Assembly (NCBI RefSeq): GCF_030272615.1
Contig: NC_081415.1
Coordinates: 602,599,644 to 602,663,643 of the forward strand
DNA from: Cryptomeria japonica
Taxonomy: Eukaryota; Streptophyta; Pinopsida; Cupressales; Cupressaceae
Direction: 5' to 3'
DNA: 64,000 bases
Below are positions 45,756-59,089 of the stretch, one piece after another. The translations under genes were made by a program, and so were the position numbers. Under the pieces are notes generated by a model, which made no database searches, was not told the DNA's origin, and saw only the letters and a program-made list of their open reading frames with translations. Numbering within the stretch: the stretch's first letter is position 1; each line of letters opens with the position of its first letter.

Positions 45756-47057
45756 ATGTTGACTACTAATTTTGCATCATACACTAACAATGTTATGGGA
45801 AATTCAGTGATGAGGGACCTTTGTGCGAACTTCACTGAATAACCTCCGGGTTTGAGAAGTTGGCTCTTCATACAATGGGGGGAGAAAAGGGAGAAAGAAT
45901 ACTCAAAAGCTACACTAATTAGGTGATATGCTAGAATATTTTTGGAACATTTGAAGAATAGAAAACCCAAGTATTTGAAATTTTAAGGCTCATTCAATAA
46001 TCTACATGCCCAACATAGTTAGAGAAGATAAACAAACAAGGATCATTCAACATAATATGACACACACCATTCATCTAACAGATAACAAGTTTTATAACAT
46101 AGTTTAATCCGTAGAGTCTCATAGCACATATCATAGAAGTTAGTGAATTAGAAAACAACACAGAAGTTATCCAATTAAGATTCAAAGAAAATAACCATAA
46201 AGGCCATAGGCATAGTCTGATATATTTATCATCCACAAAACATAATTAACATAAAGGCCTGATTCATAGAGCCAAAGTCTAATAATCTTTTCTCAAAGTC
46301 TGAAACCCCAAACAACTAAAGGAAGTCCAATAAATATCCCCCAGATGCCTAACAACTACCAGCAAGAAAGCATGAGAAAAAAGCCTACAAATGCTCCCTG
46401 TCAAGAATCTCCTTGCATGGTGTCCATAGAGATGCATGCAATCAAAAAGAGAAAATGACCTTTTGGTTTCATTATACTAGCTACATCATGGTGACCTCTG
46501 TACCTACCAAAACAAAAACTCCTGACACCAACAACATTCCAGCTCACGAACCGATGAAGGGACATGTGGAAACTCAGAGGAGAATCAAAGCCTAGTACAA
46601 AAGGAGGACCAAAGAAGGATACTTATTATCAACATGTTACAAGAGAAGGTAAAGAAGCATAGAGGTTCCAAGTGCCACTGTTAGCACACAAAGAATGGTG
46701 GGGCTAGGGACACTCGCACCAAAGGGAAGACCTGCACAACATGATAGCTCCATGTTTTCTCAACACAAGGCAAGAAATACGAGCTGCTTAGAGTAGCGCT
46801 GTGACACCATGCGACACACATGGAGAAAAAGAAGAGTGGGTCATAAAGAGAAAGGGGGATGGAAAACACTTAACCAAAATTTGAAAGAACATTAACATTT
46901 CCGGTGACTCAATGGGGAATTCTACCTATGGAATGTTAGGACCCAAAATTTCAGGGTTGAAGACCAAACTTTAAGCTTGAATTAGGAAAAGAAGATCGAA
47001 GACCTGCTGCAATGGGATCCAATCTTCCTTAATAGGCAACACCTAAGCTTCCATAAT
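45756..47057 (-). other. 3' non-coding region of the third LTR element
   Basis: No frame is open for long and no domain is seen. By position it lies between the coding end near 47.06 kb and the PPT. Confidence 0.4.
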
Positions 47058-50000
47058 CTAGCAACTCCGGTCCAAACAGATAACTTCATCAAATGGCAGG
47101 ATTTCTAGTTCTTCATGGACCATCTTCAAAAGTGCATAGAGCTGAGCTAGGGGATCTAGGAGCTGCTCGACTTCGTTTGTTGAAATAGGACTACTAAGGT
47201 GTTGTAGGAAAGTCCCATCTTGTTGCAATTTCTTAATTTGACAATCTACAGGAAAAGGCAAAGGGAGGAAAAGCTACACAAATTTCTCCACATGCTTCTT
47301 GATATCTGGAACATAAATATTCAAGGAATTAAGTGTTTCCGATGGTTGCATGGCTACCTTGTGATGATTGATGAAAATATTGACCCTCCTGGCCAATTGC
47401 TTATGATCTGTAACTCCCTTTTCTACCAAATCCTCATCAGAAGTAAAATCTAGCCACTTAAACAACCTCTGGGCAATGGGGAGCTTAGGAACAATTAAGA
47501 GTGTAACTTTGTCAATGAGAAAACCCTCTCCAGCATGAAGAGACTGTGCATCACCAACGAACCTCAACATAGGCTCCAGTGAAGAACAATATTGCTTAAC
47601 CTTTTCCCAATGAGAAACATACAATTCTTCCACAACTAGAGAGAGATCTCGAGGAACTTTCAGAGAGGGGGGGAAGTTGAGATAAGTGCATGATTTTATG
47701 GTCCTTCACTCTTATCTCATTTTACAGATCCTTATTTATGTCCTGTTCACGAGTGGCCTGATGCTCCAAAGTGAGGATCCTAGTGCCTCTATCCTGTAAA
47801 GCTTCTCAAAGCTGCACTATTCAATCTTTCTCTTGCTACAATCATTCCTTTTCTTTCTACAATTCCTTCTCAGTATGATCTAGGCTACTCTAAATTTTGT
47901 GCATGGTTGTTTTAAACTTCCCTCTTTCCTTTGAAACCTGCACATCACTCAAATATTGAGCGTATTCTTTCTTCAGGAGAACCTCTTCCCGTAGTTGAGC
48001 TTGAATCTAGGTAGCATCTCTGGAAGCTACTTTCCACTGCTATATTTCTTGTTCTCTCTCTTGCAATTGTTTTAGTGCTACATTCCTCATCGCCTCTTGC
48101 CCCTTCAACTAAGAGCTAACGTTGTTCAGGGCAGGTTGCAACTTTTCCTTTTTAGAATTTGATTGAGCTAACAAGCCTTGCAAATGGTTGATTTTAGCAT
48201 TTCTACCTTTTTCCTTCTTCCTCTGAGGGTCCAAGGATTCTCTGAGGAAACTAAGCTCTTCTTGCATCTTATCCAAATGATGACTCTTTCTGATGAAATC
48301 TGAAGACATGGCCTTTGAAGTCTCTTCCATCATTTCCATGTTATCCATTATAGTGGCGTTCATGAGATCAATCCTGACAACATGCAAGGATTAATCATCT
48401 GATTTCATTTGGGCCTTTGGTTTAATAACCTTTATAAACATGGTTTCAGAGAAGATATTTTGATTCTCCTCAGTAAAATGTGTCTGCACATGCGGCCAGG
48501 TTGGCCTTTTTGCATCCTTCTCCTTCCTCTTGTTGGCCCAGTTAAGACATGTGGTCTTGGAGTATGTGACCTACTAATAATATGTATCTGGGTTGGAAAT
48601 AGCTTGACCCACAAATTATAAACCGCGACAAAGAGCATAGGGAAAAGAGGAAATGGAATGACCAAATTTTTCTGGAATGGGATGTGCAAGTGAGGTTGAG
48701 GATAATAGTGGTACAAAGTGTGGATGTGCATATGTGCTACAGGGGTTGTAGTGGAGGTCTACAAGAAGAAAGTTGCAAGGAAATTGATATTAGGGGTAGG
48801 GAAGGGGAAGTAGCCTACAATGATATAGCCTGTTGTGAAGGGGTGGTCACGGATGCAACCTGAGGCTCAACTGACAATCTGATGGGCATGAATGTAAGAT
48901 CAATAGGGACTTGGGTACACATGGGTGCAACTTGGGATGCCAATGAAAATAGAGATTTCGAGAAGAGAAGGGGAGGATGAAGGCATACCTAAAATGTAGA
49001 AGTCATCCCCTTCCGAGAGGCTAAAGGAACCACGAGAACTCGAGAAGATGAATCCTTCTTTGCAAAACCCATTGATTATTTATTTCTGGATGGGGGGTCA
49101 GAGATATACTTCTCAGCTATTCTTTTAGAATATTGGGAGCATGTTTTCCAAGTCAGGTTGGTGAAAGGATCCAAAATATCAACCTCAACATCTTTCTCTT
49201 CTACACTTATAACCTCCACCTCTTGTTGTTGAGCCTCCTCGGGGGATGAGTCTTCACATGGGGACTCATCACTTGCCTCTCCCTCATCATTACTATTCTT
49301 TTTGCATGCTTCTTTGAAATACTTTTCCAATGGTGAGCTACCCACATTAGCCATGAGTTGTTGAGTTTCTTGATGGTAGATCCAGAAATGCTCTCTTTTC
49401 CTTCTAGGCCAAAAATATTATTTCATGGTCTACAACATATTCTGGGGAAAAGGCTTAGCTAGGTTGTGCCTTTGTATGGGAGTGTAGAAACTCAATCATG
49501 GGGGTGCTCAACTACATGAAAATCACTAGGATCAACATAGAGGCTCAGGTCAATCAATGGAGGATTAGTGCGGCCTTCCTATGAGTTTTGTTGCACATGG
49601 TTCATACGATTTCTTTTATGTTTGTTGGATAGGCTCCCATCTAGGTCATAACTCCATATGCCATCAATTATTACCAAGTCAAGTTGCACCAGCTTGGAAG
49701 TCAAGACATTCGAGGATGATGGGGCCAATTGCCTTGTGGTCTTTAGTTATGGATGTATCATGTTTCCCTGACTCTTTATCCCTCTCAACTTCCACCAGTT
49801 GCCTAAATATTTTGAGAGCTAAGGTCCTTTCGATGACATACATAGGTAGGTGGAATGGTTCCTCAGAAAAATTATGTACATGGATGAAAGAAAAATCTCT
49901 CCCCAAGAACCAATCACAACAGGGGAGTTCATTACTCATCCAATTCACCTAAATCTAGGAAAATTGGGCAAGAGGCTCTTGAGGAATAACACCAAAATCA

Positions 50001-51160
50001 TAAAAGATGGGGGCCAAGAAACAATCTGAAAACTAATATGCATCAAAAGTGGCTGACAAGATTAGTGTCTAGAAGAACACCGACATCCTATTTCCTTGCT
50101 CATCATAGGTAGCCAATCACATGTATTGACTAAAGAAAGGGTAATTTTGGTGTATGAATAGATGAACTAGGAAAGAAGCAAACCTAAACCATCACGATTT
50201 CTCAAACTTGGCCAACTGCCTTGTGATCTCTTTGACTATCAACACAGAGAAGTCAAAATGAAATGGCTCTTTCAATTTCCAACATTTTAAAAGAAACCCC
50301 ATCATGGGAGCTGAGATCTCCTAGTCACTATCATGACCACATAGGAACGCAATTGTTGAGGCAATGTCCTTAAGGTCATCTTTCTTTAGGTCTCTATAGG
50401 GCACTAGGAGCTTAGGAGGTTCAACCACTAAGCTATGATTTAATGTGACTTGACAAAAGGGGACGATGTCTCACCTAGTGTACCAATAATCCTCCATAGC
50501 ATCCCTATCAAAAATATCTATGATGTCGATTCTGGGCAACACAACATGTCCCTAATAGCATATTAGGTTATGATAACCTAAAAAGAATAGCCCTATATTG
50601 AAAGAGAATCAGGCACAAATCTTCTCACGCACATTTCAATAGACTTCGGGCAATGTGGAACCATGTGCACCAAGAATTGGGGAATGCCACTATCCTAGAA
50701 TTTAAAAGTTTTAGACTGTAGCTCATTCCTATGGTTTGAGATTATTGCGCATGCAGCTTCCTTGAGGCCCTTTGGCTATTTGTGTAGGTCATGCTCAATG
50801 ACATCTTCAAATGTGTCAATTACCACCATAGGGTCGCGGGTGTTCATCTTTGACTTGGTCTTAGTCTTGGGGTAGTCTAGCTTTGAAGGAATAGCGTGAG
50901 ATGCATATGAGATCTCTTCATACACATCCACCCACATCTCACCCTAGGTTAGGTTAGAGGGTCCTGTTGCAATCTCCATTTCTTTGTAGACAAGCTTCCT
51001 GACACTTCTTAAGGACTTTGGCACTCCTAATGTAGAGTGAATATCTTTTATGCACTTTTGAGGCTCCCTTCTTTAAATGCATTGCATTCCTAGGTTTGCA
51101 TGCGAAAAAAGGTGCATTTATTATAAGTATTGATCCGCACATATGCCATCTCATTTTTCA
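47058..51160 (-). pseudogene. Large non-polymerase protein of the third LTR element, decayed
   Basis: One minus-strand reading can be followed for about 1,300 codons with many TAG/TGA interruptions. From 51154: a basic start region; a globular region near 50.5-49.7 kb (LLVPYRDLKKDDLKDIASTI, EITRQLAKFEK, DWFLGRDFSFIHVHNFSEEP); an acidic segment at 49354-49076 (DESPCEDSSPEEAQQQEVEV); a Pro/Ser-rich linker near 48.9-48.6 kb; a coiled coil at 48387-47900; and a helical C-terminal region at 47633-47070. The order (globular, low-complexity linker, coiled coil) is like ORF2 of elements 1 and 2, though the sequences are not obviously similar. No enzyme motif is seen. The 5' LTR was not found. Confidence 0.6.
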
Positions 51161-51687
51161 TGTGGCATTAATGTTGAAAGGTGAAGAAGCACCACCATTG
51201 TGTGTTTGAAAAGATATACGACCACTGCGCCATCATTTTAGCCCACTTGAGATGATCCACTTGTCAAGATGCATCTCCTCATTCAGGGAAACATTCACAT
51301 ACAACAAGGCTAACATGAGATAAAACGATCTTGCAATTTACAAGTTTTATTTAAAATATACTTGAGGATACGTGTGGCATTTAGGTACACTACTACTCTT
51401 CTTGAGGCTCTAAGAAAGATATACGAAATCCTCAGGCTTAACTCCATTCACTTGCACATGCTATGAGAAAAGACAGTCGCATCAAAGATCGAGGGCGCTA
51501 GCTCTTAATTTTCATTTACTGATCAAGGTTGTAGATCAACTATAAATATGTCTTTTCAGACCTTTTTTTTCACAATAGATGGCTTAACAACAGAGTTTCT
51601 AGAGTCATGGACACTCCTATTGGGCTCACAAGAAGCAAAGCGTAGGTCGCTTTCCTAGGAAATATTTCAGACTAGCCATTGTTGGGT
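51161..51687. other. Intergenic stretch
   Basis: No gene or repeat structure recognised. The missing 5' LTR of the third element might lie here, but I see no similarity to 44640-45730. Confidence 0.3.
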
Positions 51688-52287
51688 ATGATGCAACAAA
51701 GAATCCCTTTGATTATTGTTGCTATCAAATGGGTGCTTGGGGAGGACTTTATTGATGATGTGGATTTGTACCATGTCAACACAGACATTTTCTCTCGCTT
51801 TGTTGCCTCATTGTTTGACATTGGGATGAATGACTTTCTGGTAGTATAGATGACTCAGACACTCTTCCCACCAGAGTATCTGGGTGGCCTTGAAGAAGTA
51901 GTGCAACATGTTGTTTCCTTCTGGGGTCTATCTTTGGCCTTAGACTTTCAATGCCTCATAGCCTCCGGAGAAGATATGGAATGGTGTCCATTAATCAATG
52001 GCTTAAAGACAATGACATTGTCTAGTCACTACTTTCAAGAAGAATGTGCTACTAAATTACTTCTTCGAGCTCATATGATAGTGCCCGCTCCAGCTAGAAC
52101 AACTTGGTACACTAATTTCCAAGACTACATCTTCCCAAGGATTCTCATGCCACACATCCCTCCATATTTTGTGTATGTTTCAATATTCCAGTTGTCAGCC
52201 AATGACTCTAGCTATGAATGGATGGAGGAAGAGGATGACAAGGATGACCACTCTGATTTCCTCATGGCACTAATACATTTAGCCTAA
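51688..52287 (+). pseudogene. Unidentified open frame of about 200 codons with one internal TAG
   Basis: ATG at 51688 (MMQQRIPLIIVAIKWVLGED). The frame is open except for a single TAG at 51848, which would be CAG before a C-to-T change. After it, 145 codons are open to the stop at 52285-52287 (EYLGGLEEVVQHVVSFWGLS, MEWCPLINGLKTMTLSSHYF, ending with an acidic EWMEEEDDKDDHSDF tail). The composition is protein-like, and it is the longest clean plus-strand frame between 43 and 64 kb. I recognise no family. It may be a fragment of a host gene or of another transposon. Confidence 0.45.
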
Positions 52288-53984
52288 AATTCCAATAGAG
52301 GTTTCTAATGGAGAAGGTATACTATGATCAAACTTGATTTTTTTTGAAAAAATGCCCGATTTTGTCAGAATTCCAACGATAATTCAACATTCGGTTTCGA
52401 TGTAGAAGGAATTGGCAATGACATTAGGGTTTATGTAGAAAAAGTGCCCACGTTCATCGAAATCCGACGACCACGTGCATTACTTAAAAAAAAAAGAAAA
52501 GACCAAGTCATTTCATAAATCCCGCCTCTGTAGCGAACCTGTGGGTTTAATCGTGGTGGGGAAGATCATTGGTCACTTCCCAAGGAACTGCCCCAAGTAG
52601 AGTTGGAACTAAGATTGTTGGAAGCTCTACAGATTTACCACCCTGTCAAATTACAAGGTTGCCCTCATTTCAATCCCTTCCATTATTTTATTCACATGAA
52701 TCATATTGTTCCCTTTTTTTGAGTTTTGTATGAAAATAGTGATCATAAATTGAAAAATATTGGCATGGCATGGATGGTGTGTCATTGTGATGCACAGTTT
52801 ATCTGATAATTTTGTATGCACTTATTTGGTTTTGCTTGGTGAGGCCAACTTTAATGCAGTAAAAACAATGCTTTGATCACATTCTTGAATATTTATAAAT
52901 CGAGTCACACTTGAATGTCGCCTATAATTGTTATGCTACAACTTAATCACATGTCTAGTGGAGTAATAGATGACCTTATTTTGCTGGACAGATTTGGCAA
53001 TTAGGTCATACTGTCGTGAGTGTCTCCCATTACCATTCCACTGTAACCTTGTAGACCACAACTATGGGATGCATATGGGACAACTCACTGCTTAAACTTT
53101 AAATCAGAATACTTCCATGGCCAAGGGTTTAAACTTTAAACTTGTACATATACTATTGTTGTCCATAACTGAGAAATAACTATGAAAACCTAGATGAGCT
53201 GTTGTTTCTCAATTTGTATGGATATATATGTGTTGGTGTTTCCTACTAGTTCTTAGATGTTCTCTAAAGAATAGTCATATCTTCATTAGTTTATGAATTT
53301 GAAAGAAATTAGGAAAGGTCTAGTACTAGCTTGTAGAGTCACTATAAAAGTTTTAAAAGAAGATTGTGATTTACCTTCCTCTAAATGTTTTACTAGTATA
53401 GGGAGATCCTCTATCCTCTACTTCCTTGATCTTCTTGAGACCTATTCATTCTTATAGTATGTAGTTCAGTTAATTCATATATCATACTAAAAACCCCATC
53501 TTCATTATTTTCATCATTGATCTTTGAGAACAGATTCAAAAAAGTCATATTGTTTATAGAGATATATGTCTTCTTCTACTACACCCCTCCAGAATATTGC
53601 ATTAGTCATGTAGACTAATTTAACAATTGTGTTCTTACAAGAGCAATTTGAAGTGATGTGGCAAAGCTTGTTGCAAATATAGCAGATTATAGTTTTGGAT
53701 CAAGGCTTGGGATACTTGCACTTGCAAAGGTAAGTGTGTTCGGAGCATTAAAATGATGATGATTAAAGGATCACTTACAAAAATATGAGTTTGTATTTTT
53801 TGTGAGAGTAATGCTTGTGACTAAAGGGCTAGCAACCAAAGGGGCCAGTTTAAGGAAAGTAAGGATCACGAGACTTGTTTTATTGCTTAGTAAAATTTTG
53901 AATATATTTGTTCTGATTGATGAAATGAATTATTTCAATTTGAGCCATATCAATGAGATGAATAAAGGAACAAGTAGCAATAAT
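52288..53984. other. AT-rich intergenic stretch
   Basis: No gene recognised. 52340-52480 contains GTCAGAATTCCAACGATAAT and AAATCCGACGACCACG, related to motifs at 63.3-63.6 kb. Near 53590-53720 a broken frame (TIVFLQEQFEVMWQSL) hints at a retroelement gag but is too short to call. Confidence 0.35.
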
Positions 53985-54312
53985 TGTTGGTGTAATAGGG
54001 ATATTACCTAGCTACTTCCACTATTAGGTCATTTTTATGCCTTATCATTTAAGTTTACTTAAGGTATACATAGGATACTTATCACTTTATGTCTCATATC
54101 ATAAGATTAAGATACTTTCATAATCTTATGATATCCTACATGTCTCATCTTGACCTATATAATCAAGGGGTTCTATTTATAATCTCATTCATTCATATTG
54201 TAAACTTGCATTCATTGATAGGAATATAGTTTATTCATGTTATATTGATCTTCTTATTTTGTTGTGCTTTCCATTAGACCTCTAGATCTTGGGTGGCTAT
54301 CTCCATAGTCAA
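53985..54312 (+). repeat. Solo or partial LTR related to the outer Copia element
   Basis: TGTTGGTGTAATAGGG at 53985, then TTTAAGTTTACTTAAGGTA, a TATA box (CCTATATAATCAAGGGG, near 54150), ATAGTTTATTCATGTTATAT and CTTTCCATTAGACCTCTAGATCTTGG. These occur in the same order as in the 490-base LTR at 43346-43835 (on its own strand). The 3' end is approximate. No internal region is seen on either side. Confidence 0.65.
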
Positions 54313-54329
54313 ATCTTAAAATATTTACC

Positions 54330-55135
54330 TTTCTAGATTCTATAAAAGAAATGGTTTTATCAACAATATCATATGGAATAGCTTCTAAATATTTGCATTT
54401 GATAACAATATTGTTAGAGCATTTTTCTTTATAGGAAAATAATCTAAACTAGACTTTTTTTTTCAAGCTAAGACAAAACAAAGTAAGGTAGTACAATAAT
54501 CACTTTCTCTAAATTGAGATTGTTTGGCAAAATTTTCCAAAAAAAACTCTAAATTAGTCACATAAACATACTTTCTCACTATCTTCCCCTCCATATAACC
54601 CCTTGGATCAAATAAGGGTATAATTCTAAATGCTCTCAAGTTATACATAGTAATATATTTGTCACATTGTTTTAAGTTTCATATCTCATGGTAGTGGTTA
54701 CTCTTGTCATATGATTGCTATTGTGTAGATGGGTCCTTGAGCCCTAGTTTAATCCCATTTTTTTAAATCTATATCAAAGATATTCTTGGCATCCTCACTC
54801 AATGGCGATCAAGCTCTCCCTACCCAGATTAACCTATCTCTAAATTTGGAAAATGGGTACAGAAATTTGAGTATGAGCACTCTTCGGTTATTTGTCATGC
54901 TTGTAAGGAGAAAAATAAGGATGAAACTTTCCCTATTTCCCAGGAGATTCAAAATATTGATTCTAATCAAGGGAGTTCCCCTTTGGATTGTTCAAGGATA
55001 TATAATGCTTTGGGTTCTAATGATGGATGTGCCAATGATATTATGTCCCTTCATTGTCTCAAGAAAATAGGATTTGGAGAGAAGGGTCCTTCCTTTGTGC
55101 TCAATCAAAGAGCTTTGGATAAATTTTTTAAACCA
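54330..55135 (+). pseudogene. Probable LINE ORF1-like fragment
   Basis: A plus-strand reading with stops gives WVQKFEYEHSSVICHACK (about 54840-54895), then SSPLDCSRIYNALGSNDG and FGEKGPSFVLNQRALDKFF. A Q..(D/E)YE....C..CK pattern is common at the C-terminus of plant LINE ORF1 proteins. The upstream part (54480-54830) is plausible in the same frame but heavily broken. No reverse transcriptase is seen downstream. Confidence 0.35.
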
Positions 55136-56948
55136 CCCTGATTTTAGGATGGTTCATTTTTGCTTTAGTTATTCCGCCTCTTGTTGTTTTGTTGTTTTGG
55201 AGCTGTTTTGTTTTGTTGTTTTGTTGGGATTAATGCTTCATCTTTCTCTTTGCACAAGGGATCAGGGCCCTTTCAAAATCCCTTCTTATCTAATTAAAAA
55301 CACTCAATGATGATGGATCATTATAGTCCCCCCTCTATGCTTGGATTTAAAAATAGAATGAAATCTAACTACTTGTTTAATTCTAATAGAATATGACATT
55401 ACGGTACCTAGGTAGCATAAGAGTTTGTTCACTAAATTCTTCCACCTTAATGATAGTTAATGTTAAGGATTGAATGAAACAAACTCTTGTTCATGGATCA
55501 CCTTCTTAGCCTCCTATGGAAGTCATTCTTTGTGTGGCCTACCATGACCATAATCAGGGTCTTAATAATTGTCTTAGATACTCTCTATTATCAATAAGAG
55601 AGTTATCATAATATAGTCATGGCGAGTGATTACAAATAAGACTAGTGGGTTCATAGTTCCCACTTGGTTTGTACTTAGAAACATTATCATTTCTTATTTG
55701 TATGGAAACGACAAATTCATGCATCTAGCCAACAATACACACTAGCTATTATATGATTCCACTAATGAGAAAAGCCTAGTCAGTCTTATAGTTTGTGGAA
55801 TTAGTCATGTCCCTCATATAGAATATCTATATATGGAGTATTCTTGCCTATAGATTACCTATTATTTTGCTTAATAATGTGATTATTTCACATACATCAT
55901 AAAAGTGCCCTTCTAATATGTTTGTGCATCAATCTTGAAACCATATTTTTACTAACCAACCAATGATAAGAATTATCTTAAACACGCCTCTATATTTGAA
56001 TCCAACTAGCTTTGATAATCAACCATAATAACCTTAACAATGCATCGACGACAACAATGCCTAATAAATCATCAATTGTCTTAGGTGAATCTAGCCAAAG
56101 ACAACCCATAAAATCCACTAATCTCCCTTGCATCCCAATCATAAAATTTTATGGTTGTTGGAACAAGCTTGGGAGATTTGGTTCTTCCTTTGCAAATCAA
56201 CATACCCTATTTTGGTTTCCCAAATATTTACTAAATAACTTTGAAGATAAATCGGGAAGAGAATCCATCATATAGATATTTCTTTTCAATAGCCTTAGAG
56301 GACATTGTTTTGTCTATCATTTATTATAATAGCTAATACCCAATTTTTTTATAAGATAACAAGCAAAACCTCCTCTTCACAAACTATGTTTTCCTTAATA
56401 ATCCAAGAATGAAAAAAGGAACCCACATAAAAATTACTTACTCCCTACCATGAAGGCGAAAGAACATCCAATTTAAAGATAGATGTACCAAAAGGAAATA
56501 AATATCACCTCAAAATCTGTCTTGAACTTATACATTGAATCTATACACACGAGAATCCCCTTAATAACTCTCTCACAACTTTCAATGCTAGAAGAATGAG
56601 TGTTTTCACAAGACTTTCATACTATGATATTTATATCAAGAATCACTTGCATAGTTTTAGAGTCAAGCTAACCCATTCTCATGAGTAGTTTACATGAACC
56701 CCTCATAAGAATGGATCACTTAGTACTCATTTCATCAAAGTGATGCTCATAGTGGTGAAGCATTAGGGATTCCTAGGAGGTCACCCATACTAATACTACT
56801 CTAAATCAAGCACATTTAACCATGTAGATTGTCCCAAGATCAAACCCATTCAACTTGCCACCCCATTTGCAAAACCTTCATCAAGTGGTGTGCCTTATAA
56901 ACCATTCATTATAGAGAAACTTTAGCTTATCCATTGACAAGTGGGAGG
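55136..56948. other. AT-rich stretch, possible retroelement remains
   Basis: No domain recognised in either strand. The open frame at 56012-56275 is isolated. If 56949 is the start of a plus-strand 3' LTR, this would be the decayed interior of that element. Confidence 0.3.
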
Positions 56949-57300
56949 TGTTGATGTGTTTTTTATGCACATGCAAACGTAGAATAAAATACCCAAAAGT
57001 ATCTTATCCTCTCTTGAACAAAGTTACTCAAATGCTGGAGATTTGCTTAAGGATCACTTGAGACAACTCCAAGGTTCTGGTATGTCGGGTCACAACGTGT
57101 GGATAAACATAGTTGGTTGATGTGATTGATGTTATCACAATGAGCCTTACGTTGAATTGTCAAATGCTTGAATAGCTGGAACTTGATCGTCTGATATTTC
57201 AATCTCATGATTCTTTTTGTCCTAAACTAACTTGAATTGAAAAAAGGGCAAAAGGTGAAGTGTTAATAAAATCTATTTGAAGGCCTAGATTGTAAGAAGA
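56936..57300 (+). repeat. Candidate start of a Gypsy-type 3' LTR with its polypurine tract
   Basis: ACAAGTGGGAGG directly before TGTTGATGTGTTTTTTATGC (56949) has the look of a PPT-LTR junction. The following text (ACCCAAAAGTATCTTATCC, GTTACTCAAATGCTGGAG) reads like LTR sequence of large conifer elements as I remember them. The LTR 3' end could not be placed. Confidence 0.4.
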
Positions 57301-59089
57301 TGGATGAATGATTAGATGGAATCCCACTGAGCGAGGTCTCAACATAGGGTTATATGAGATAGGGGTAAGTTCAATAGTGATTTCTCCTCTACAACCTTTG
57401 CTAGTCTATGTGAAAATGAGAGCTTGACAACATTCTTTCGCTTTTAGCTAACTAAATTTTTCAAGAATTTTATCTCTAGATTTAATATTTCTTTTCTTGC
57501 ATGAATCTATTAATTTTGAGATAATAGATCTTGCCTTCATGAATTGATCCTAGTTTATCCCTTTAACCCTGATTAATTTATTTAGAGTGTTTAGTTCCAT
57601 TTTAATCCTTTCTTTTACAATTAAATATTATTAAAAAATTGTATTATTGTTCCAAATTTTGTGGATATTTAGGAGACACAAATAAAATATAAATGTAATC
57701 ATTTCATATTTTTGTAGGAGATATTGGAATGAGACTAATAGTAAGAGTAGTAAACATGAGTCACAATGAGCACTTTAGAACAAATCTAAACATTATAAGG
57801 AAGAGTAGCTTGGAAAAATAGAAACGTAATTTATTTTCCAATATGCAAGATTATTACTTGGGAAAGAATCTTGAAAGAGGATTGAAAAGATTCCTTGAGC
57901 TAACATTGTCTCACTTATCCAAAATTATGAGGAAGCTTTCATTAATGAAATGGTCATTAACAAGATGGAGAGAATAATAATTACGAAGAGATAGATTTCA
58001 TATGCTACTAGGTGACTAGATTGGAGAGAAACTAGAGGCAAATCATTTAGCTTGGCCATGACACAAAGTCTTAGAATAGATGCCAACCTTGGTGAATGGA
58101 ATGAAAATCCCAAACAATTAATGAGTGGTGAGACAATTAGAGGCACCTATAAATTTTTTTTTGAATAAAATAAAGAAAAAATGGGACTAAAACCAAGGGA
58201 ATGCACATGGAAAGGATATGATGAAAATCAAAATAAATAGTTTGAAGATAATATTAGTTACCTAAAGGATATTCCACTTGATTATTTGGTATTTCATAAC
58301 TATTTTGACAAATTTTGAAACCATTAGAGGTACTTTTTACTTCTATAGATGAGGCATTCATTCATGTTGAAGTTGTGATAGCTTATTTGCCTCTTTATAG
58401 ACAACAAATTATCCATACAAATTATCATATATACTTGTAACCTCCATCCCAAACCACCTATTTCACTCTTCTTCCTTTGTGTACCTCTTTTATTCTTCCA
58501 TTACCTCTTTGCTTACCTAAATTCAATCCAAAACATAGTGTATATAGCATCAAAAAAATTCCATATTTGATTAATATTATTCACAACATATTGAAAAGAC
58601 AAATACCACACTTACTGTGTCATGAACCAAAAATAATTTACTTACATATTCAAAGAGTTCAATAATGGAGAAACATCCATGCAGTGCTCTACACATGTCC
58701 TTGAAGGTTCAAGAAATACTCATCCTCTATTGGTCCAAACTTTAAATCACTTTCCATGCATGAAAATAATTGCAACCCTACACAATTTCCCACCCAATAG
58801 ATTCTCTCAAACTAGTTTACTATCTTAACATAGGGTCAAGGAAAAGCGGGCCAAAATAGGAATCCAAGTGTCTTAAAAGCCTTCAAGACCATAGTGGTGA
58901 GGATTGAATTTATTTCTTTAGTGGTATCTTTCTATAGATTAATTAGTTGGGGATTATATTAGGACCTTTTCGTAGTTAAAAAAAAAATATAAAGATTACA
59001 TCCCTAAATATTGCATTCATAATAGTATAAATTTCTGCAATATTGAGACTATATTCATAATAGATTTATAGTGATGAATAAAGAAATAT
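57301..59089. other. Intergenic stretch, no gene seen
   Basis: AT-rich with short open frames in conflicting frames and no domains. It may include the rest of the LTR begun at 56949. Confidence 0.3.
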
